Both the position numbers and the translations under genes were made by a program. Shown piece after piece: positions 4,656 through 8,526 of a stretch of 8,526 bases of DNA (position 1 is the first letter of the stretch; every line of letters begins with the position of its first letter). Source of the stretch: Candidatus Shapirobacteria bacterium (lineage in GTDB: Bacteria > Patescibacteriota > Microgenomatia > UBA12405). The notes beneath the pieces are model-generated. The model made no database searches, was not told the DNA's origin, and saw only the letters and a program-made list of their open reading frames with translations. The DNA lies in assembly GCA_009885205.1 (NCBI GenBank), contig VFLE01000025.1:1-8526 (forward strand), read 5' to 3'.

Positions 4656-6152
4656 TTATTTACCTGACGCACTAATACTATTTGAAAAATTCATCCCCCG
4701 CATAGTATCCGGAAAACTATATACATCAAGATTCGAAGAATTGCTATGACGTTGAAACCCGGATGAACGTTTCATCGACTTGTTGCTTTTACCCGAGACG
4801 CCGGTAGAACTCTCTCTTTTTCTTCTAGACCGAACCACTTCAGGTGGACTGCGTGCAGTAAACTCGATTCTACTAGGCGAACCTTTCGTTTCTTGTAATT
4901 TTTCGCAAAGAGTTTCTGGAACAGTTTCACGTTTCCCTGGCGTCTTTACTGTCTTGTATTTTTCTCTCTCGCTTATACTACATTCAATTTCTCTCGAATA
5001 ATATGCGTTTAATGCGGCTGTAATTGCGGTATACGTAGGCTTCGCGCTCGGTGTCAATACAAATATACTTGAATATGTATTTTTAATTTTAGATTGTCCA
5101 TCACGATCGAATCGCGTTTTGTTATACATATACTCAATCGAAAGAATAAACGATAGAACCAGTTTTACATAATTTATATCAAACGTCGAAACGTTGTGTT
5201 GTATTTTGGGAGATATTTTGAAATCGCGGTTTTTATCAAAAAAGGAACGTATCACAAAAAAATCGATGGCAAATTGGTGTGCAATTTTTCGTTCAAGTAA
5301 ATGTAAACGATCGATGCGTAAAATTCTACCAAAATCAATAATAAGTATTTTGTTCGTTTTTGTATCCACCAATACATTTTCCCCATGCAAATCGCAATGA
5401 ACAATCTTGCATTCATTAAACAATCGGATTATCTCAATAATCACATCCCCGCATAAGTGTAGTTGCTCGGGAGATGGAGGTATTCCATTATATCCCGATA
5501 TTTGCATGGTCGCCGGATTGACAATCGACTGCTTATCAAACGCGGTATAAAACGATTCGAATGTTACTGCCGATTCCATAGTAATCATTCCCAATTGACA
5601 ATCGCGCGTTTCAGTTAGCATCTTTGTAATATATGAAATCATATTGCGCGATTCATCGTCTATCGCCTTTTTTTCCAGGGCTCGCAAAAAAGGAACAGAA
5701 GAATCAATGCTCGTAAAATGCGACAAATCGATAAGCGCCGGACATATTGGTTCTCCTTTAGATAATGTTTGTTCATATATTTCACTTTGCGCAATCGCTT
5801 CATCGCGAAAATCGTTTACGTATTCCATTTCTTTACGTTTGGATTCTGTAAGAATTGGTTGATAATCTGGCAACATTAATATGCGGTCGCTTTCTATACC
5901 TCCGGTATACAAAATCGCCATTTTTATTACCAATGTGTCTACCGGAACATCAAAAGTGCGGTTTGTCTTGTTTAATCCATAAAACTCGACTTTGTCGGAT
6001 TTTAATTCTTCTACATTTATCTTAAATATAAACCCTTTGATTGATGAAAATGAAACGCATGAAATTTTACATCTTTTATGTTTAATCATTTTTACAATAG
6101 AATCGAAATTATCCGATCCGGGATTTTTATTCACAACACCCCCTTTCAGCAT
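4656..6152 (-). CDS. Divergent protein kinase of giant-virus type with Ser/Arg-rich tail
   Basis: 498 residues from the ATG at 6152-6150; an upstream in-frame TTG at 6197 would only add a hydrophobic leader. The catalytic loop is H252-C-D254-LHGEN259 and the metal-binding loop is D273-F-G in ILIIDFGR, so catalytic Asp, Asn and DFG Asp are all present. VDTLVIKMAIL puts K77 where the ATP-binding lysine is expected, and E118 or E125 in DFRDEAIAQSEIYEQ may be its helix-C partner. No standard glycine-rich loop is visible; GFIFKINV (40-47) is the likely replacement. HCDLHGEN followed by IDFG resembles Bud32/RIO and lipopolysaccharide-kinase-like families more than classical Ser/Thr kinases. Residues about 395-498 are low in hydrophobics and rich in Ser, Arg and Lys (RSRRKRESS), probably a disordered tail and possible autophosphorylation region. 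The target is unknown. It is divergent from the large right-edge gene. Confidence 0.85.
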   Translation of the reverse strand: MLKGGVVNKNPGSDNFDSIVKMIKHKRCKISCVSFSSIKGFIFKINVEELKSDKVEFYGLNKTNRTFDVPVDTLVIKMAILYTGGIESDRILMLPDYQPILTESKRKEMEYVNDFRDEAIAQSEIYEQTLSKGEPICPALIDLSHFTSIDSSVPFLRALEKKAIDDESRNMISYITKMLTETRDCQLGMITMESAVTFESFYTAFDKQSIVNPATMQISGYNGIPPSPEQLHLCGDVIIEIIRLFNECKIVHCDLHGENVLVDTKTNKILIIDFGRILRIDRLHLLERKIAHQFAIDFFVIRSFFDKNRDFKISPKIQHNVSTFDINYVKLVLSFILSIEYMYNKTRFDRDGQSKIKNTYSSIFVLTPSAKPTYTAITAALNAYYSREIECSISEREKYKTVKTPGKRETVPETLCEKLQETKGSPSRIEFTARSPPEVVRSRRKRESSTGVSGKSNKSMKRSSGFQRHSNSSNLDVYSFPDTMRGMNFSNSISASGK

Positions 6153-6246
6153 ACCGTCTTTACATACAATTAGAAAAAAGAATGGGAAATAGATCAAAGA
6201 ATCAACGCATTATATATTTGTAAAATATATATCAACATATCGAAAT
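6153..6246. promoter_or_regulatory. Divergent promoter region between kinase and large right-edge gene
   Basis: This 94-nt gap must carry start signals for both genes, since both begin here and none ends. It is AT-rich, with the perfect palindrome at 6211-6231 nearest the + gene and, on the minus strand, TCTAATTG and TCTATTTCCC nearer the kinase. TCTA cores in AT-rich DNA are known late signals in Cafeteria roenbergensis virus, but two short matches are weak evidence. Confidence 0.45.
6211..6231. promoter_or_regulatory. AT palindrome TATATATTT-GTA-AAATATATA ahead of the large gene
   Basis: A perfect 9-bp inverted repeat (6211-6219 and 6223-6231) with a 3-nt spacer, 15 nt upstream of the ATG at 6247. 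It shares both arms (ATATATTT / AAATATAT) and spacer length with the element at 3193-3211; only the spacer differs (GTA against AGT). It sits between divergent genes, so it cannot be a 3'-end signal for an annotated gene. Confidence 0.5.
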
Positions 6247-8526
6247 ATGGAAATAGAAACACAAAATATACCGACTCATGAAATATTCAAAATCCACGTA
6301 TTTGATGCGACTGGAATCGTAAAAAAAATATATATTTTTTGTGCCAATCAAAAAAACGCTTCTCATTTGCCCGAATTGTTTAGCGAATTGGAATTGGCTC
6401 TCCATGAAACAAACGGAGTAGAATATATTTTTTCAGAACAATTGATACACCCCGATGATTCTATACGTATTACGAAAAAAAAGATAGTGAACGAACTGGG
6501 TGTAAAAAATGTATCGTATAATGAGCTTTATTTGTTTGGGTTTTTTCAATCTTCTATTGATATGAAAGAAATATATCAGTCCGTCACGGAAAACGAAAAA
6601 AAAGAGCTAACACATGCACATTTTTCTCAATTGGCTTTAAATATAAATGTATCGGCGGATATAATATCAAGAATAGATTTGGACCAAGATGTATATTCGT
6701 ATGATGACTGTATGGAATTACAGCCGCCCGAGAACCGAGCATTTATAAACAAACCGATTGGTGTACAATTCCATAATAAATATGATTATATGTTTTCCGC
6801 CAATCCGTTTCATATAAATCCCCGTAATGCAACGTTGTTTGAGATTTCCACCAAAAATCAATTGCTCGCGTTCGAAAATCATCTTATTTTGACATATGGA
6901 AAAATGGAATCAAACAATATTTTTGTATGCGAAGCTGCGGTTGTGTTTGAATTTGCGGCCAAGGCGGGTATAGAACAAGACTATGTATGTGAATTGTATT
7001 ATCCTGGATTATATAGCGAAAATATTAAAACCGCAGAGCAATTAAATGAGGAAAAGGCGGGATTGTTAAAAGAAACCGCCGACTCTCTTACTGCATCTAC
7101 CTTGCAATTTTATAAGACGGTGGATGTATTTCATGAAATATTTTGGTCCAAGTCTGCTGAACTGAAATATACGCAAAGGGGTATTTCGAAATATATCATT
7201 GTTATGAAATCGTCCAAGGAGGACCATCCTTTCCCCTTGGAAATTTTATTCAAAAATATGCACGCAACCAAAGAAATGCCGTTTATCAAATACAATCCGG
7301 GAAGAGGGCGTGAAAATATTTATCGATTGTATTCCGATAGAATTTCGAAAAATGGGAAAAAAATACCCGTGTTACAAGAATCCATTATTATGAAAATGAA
7401 ACGCGAAATTGGAAAAAAACGGCAAATTTCCATTTATTTACAGCATAAATATAATGAAAAGAATTACAATGTGATTGTCACATTTGATTCGAATGCGAAG
7501 ATCCAGATCGAGGGGGAATTGAGCACGCCCTTATTAAAATCGGATTTCGAAGAATTTATTTCGACTGCACTGAATCCTATTATTTTGATGGCAAAAGATT
7601 ATCTTTATTCGTCTGGGTATACATTTCATCGGTTTTCAACACTCAACGATGAGTATATTGAATCCTGTATTTTAAAATATGTTGCGCTTTTACAGGTGGA
7701 CAAAAAGGTGGACTTGGACAAATATGCGGGATGCATTCGAAGCGTGTTTGATATTTTGTCTACCGATGTATCTGACAAAGGCGCAGTTATGCGGTTCAAG
7801 CGTGTTGAAAATTTCAAAGAAATGGACCAGCAACAATCTCTCATTACAGAGACATATCAGCGCACGAATAATTCATTCGAGGTTTTACAAGTATTAATGG
7901 ATACGTATAATATTTCGAGAGAAGAAGCAGAAATGAGACTCGCTACTTTCTCATCGGAACATGAACAACTTCGCGGAAAATTCTTGGAAAATCCGGGATT
8001 TCCGGTTGTTATGAAAATGATCCCGTTTAAAAATGAGGTGTCTGTTGAAATCGATGAGATTGTTTCCATCAATTATATTGATATTTTGCACGTATATATT
8101 GATAGCATTTTGCGTATTACGCAAGAAATTCGAAGGGGGGATTTTATATTGGGAAACAAAGTTCGTAAATTATGTTCCAAGGAGACGAAATTTAAAGAAA
8201 ATGACGATGCGTTTGGCAAAGAGAATATTGTGGCGTCCAGTGGAATAAAAAACGCCACCGAGTTATTCGCAATTCAACCAATTCAATTCGGAAAGGAAGA
8301 TGAAGTAGTAGATGATGACGAAGAAGTAAGGGGGATGTATTTTGATGATGATTTTGATTATGAACAAGATGAAATTGCTGAAGATTTGGAAGGAATCCAA
8401 GAAGAAAAAGAAGAAAAAGAAGAAGAAGAAGAAAAAGAGGTGGAGGGTGGCGGCAAGGAAGAAGAAGGAGAAGAAAAACAAGAAGAAAAACAAGAAGAAA
8501 AACAAGAAGGAAAAGGCGACGAAAAA
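6247..8526 (+). CDS. Large giant-virus protein of unknown function, N-terminal 760 residues (3' partial)
   Basis: The frame runs from ATG 6247 to the right edge with no stop. Residues 1-680 look globular with mixed helix and strand and no signal peptide or membrane segment. Distinct blocks are NPFHINPRNATLF (186-198), VCEAAVVFEFAAKAG (around 227-241), FIKYNPGRGRENIYRLYSD (346-364) and a helical part with NNSFEVLQVLMDTYNIS (541-557). These blocks match my memory of a very large uncharacterised protein found across mimivirus relatives (possibly Pfam DUF5757; the name is unverified), in which an acidic linker is followed by a second conserved half. Here the acidic part begins near 681 (DDDEE, then FDDDFDYEQDE) and passes into an E/K/Q repeat with a short Gly run; the second half is missing because the window ends. 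No enzyme motif is seen. The length and conservation suggest a core virion or replication role, which is inference. Confidence 0.88.
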   Translation, partial: MEIETQNIPTHEIFKIHVFDATGIVKKIYIFCANQKNASHLPELFSELELALHETNGVEYIFSEQLIHPDDSIRITKKKIVNELGVKNVSYNELYLFGFFQSSIDMKEIYQSVTENEKKELTHAHFSQLALNINVSADIISRIDLDQDVYSYDDCMELQPPENRAFINKPIGVQFHNKYDYMFSANPFHINPRNATLFEISTKNQLLAFENHLILTYGKMESNNIFVCEAAVVFEFAAKAGIEQDYVCELYYPGLYSENIKTAEQLNEEKAGLLKETADSLTASTLQFYKTVDVFHEIFWSKSAELKYTQRGISKYIIVMKSSKEDHPFPLEILFKNMHATKEMPFIKYNPGRGRENIYRLYSDRISKNGKKIPVLQESIIMKMKREIGKKRQISIYLQHKYNEKNYNVIVTFDSNAKIQIEGELSTPLLKSDFEEFISTALNPIILMAKDYLYSSGYTFHRFSTLNDEYIESCILKYVALLQVDKKVDLDKYAGCIRSVFDILSTDVSDKGAVMRFKRVENFKEMDQQQSLITETYQRTNNSFEVLQVLMDTYNISREEAEMRLATFSSEHEQLRGKFLENPGFPVVMKMIPFKNEVSVEIDEIVSINYIDILHVYIDSILRITQEIRRGDFILGNKVRKLCSKETKFKENDDAFGKENIVASSGIKNATELFAIQPIQFGKEDEVVDDDEEVRGMYFDDDFDYEQDEIAEDLEGIQEEKEEKEEEEEKEVEGGGKEEEGEEKQEEKQEEKQEGKGDEK
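8401..8514 (+). repeat. Glu/Lys/Gln codon repeats in the large gene
   Basis: Two GAAGAAAAA units (8401-8418) are followed by a run of GAA codons, a short Gly-rich break (EGGGK) and three exact 12-bp units GAAGAAAAACAA (8470-8481, 8482-8493, 8494-8505), then a partial unit. They encode EEK and EEKQ repeats. The unit differs in length and sequence from the 9-bp repeat at the left edge but has the same purine-rich character. Confidence 0.85.

Noticed and set aside
6153..6197. Kinase start at the TTG at 6197 giving a hydrophobic leader
   Set aside because: TTG starts are not expected in these viruses, and the ATG at 6152 leads straight into MLKGG and the conserved-looking region.
8263..8505. Minus-strand open frame encoding long Phe runs
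   Set aside because: It is the complement of the Glu/Lys codon repeats in the large gene; stop-free frames opposite GAA/AAA repeats are expected.
1..8526. Circular 8.5-kb element (plasmid or virophage-like) with the right-edge gene continuing into the left edge
   Set aside because: The repeats differ in unit (9 bp and 12 bp), direct joining is out of frame, and the gene set lacks virophage or plasmid replication genes.

Overview
The window looks like a piece of a nucleocytoplasmic large DNA virus (Nucleocytoviricota) genome, most likely a mimivirus relative of the algal or protist-infecting kind (order Imitervirales). The reasons are: eight tightly packed intronless genes on both strands in AT-rich DNA; short AT-rich gaps holding palindromes; a membrane-anchored protein and a HELSH metalloprotease that resemble proteins I know from giant viruses; a Bud32/RIO-like viral kinase; a basic 'GGKRK' tail protein; and a very large lysine- and glutamate-rich protein of giant-virus type. 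No bacterial operon signals, tRNA, rRNA, insertion sequence or CRISPR array was seen. Assignment below order level is not possible by eye.

Layout. Positions 1-443 (+) are the C-terminal end of a protein cut by the window edge; it starts in a Lys-Glu-Glu repeat and ends in an acidic tail. A GC-rich stem-loop follows (498-539). Then come a 177-residue single-pass membrane protein (619-1152), an M16 zinc peptidase (1195-2568), a membrane-anchored HELSH metalloprotease (2592-3188) and a small protein with a basic tail (3217-3645), all on +. A 9-bp hairpin lies between this block and the convergent minus-strand block, which holds a caspase-like cysteine protease of metacaspase type (4606 down to 3734) and a protein-kinase-like gene (6152 down to 4656). 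From 6247 a divergent + gene runs off the right edge; its 760 visible residues end in an acidic and E/K/Q-repeat segment.

How the parts may fit together. Three proteases of unrelated folds (M16, HELSH zinc protease, clan CD cysteine protease) lie within about 3.4 kb, beside a putative virion membrane protein and a kinase. This is compatible with a set of late genes for virion maturation or control of the host, but that is inference. Almost every gap contains an AT-rich inverted repeat. Two of these are near-identical (ATATATTT, 3-nt loop, AAATATAT) and sit just upstream of start codons. One of the two is in a divergent gap where no gene ends, so it is more likely promoter-type than 3'-end-type. 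Both window edges fall inside low-complexity Lys/Glu codon repeats, which suggests assembly breaks and leaves the two edge genes incomplete.
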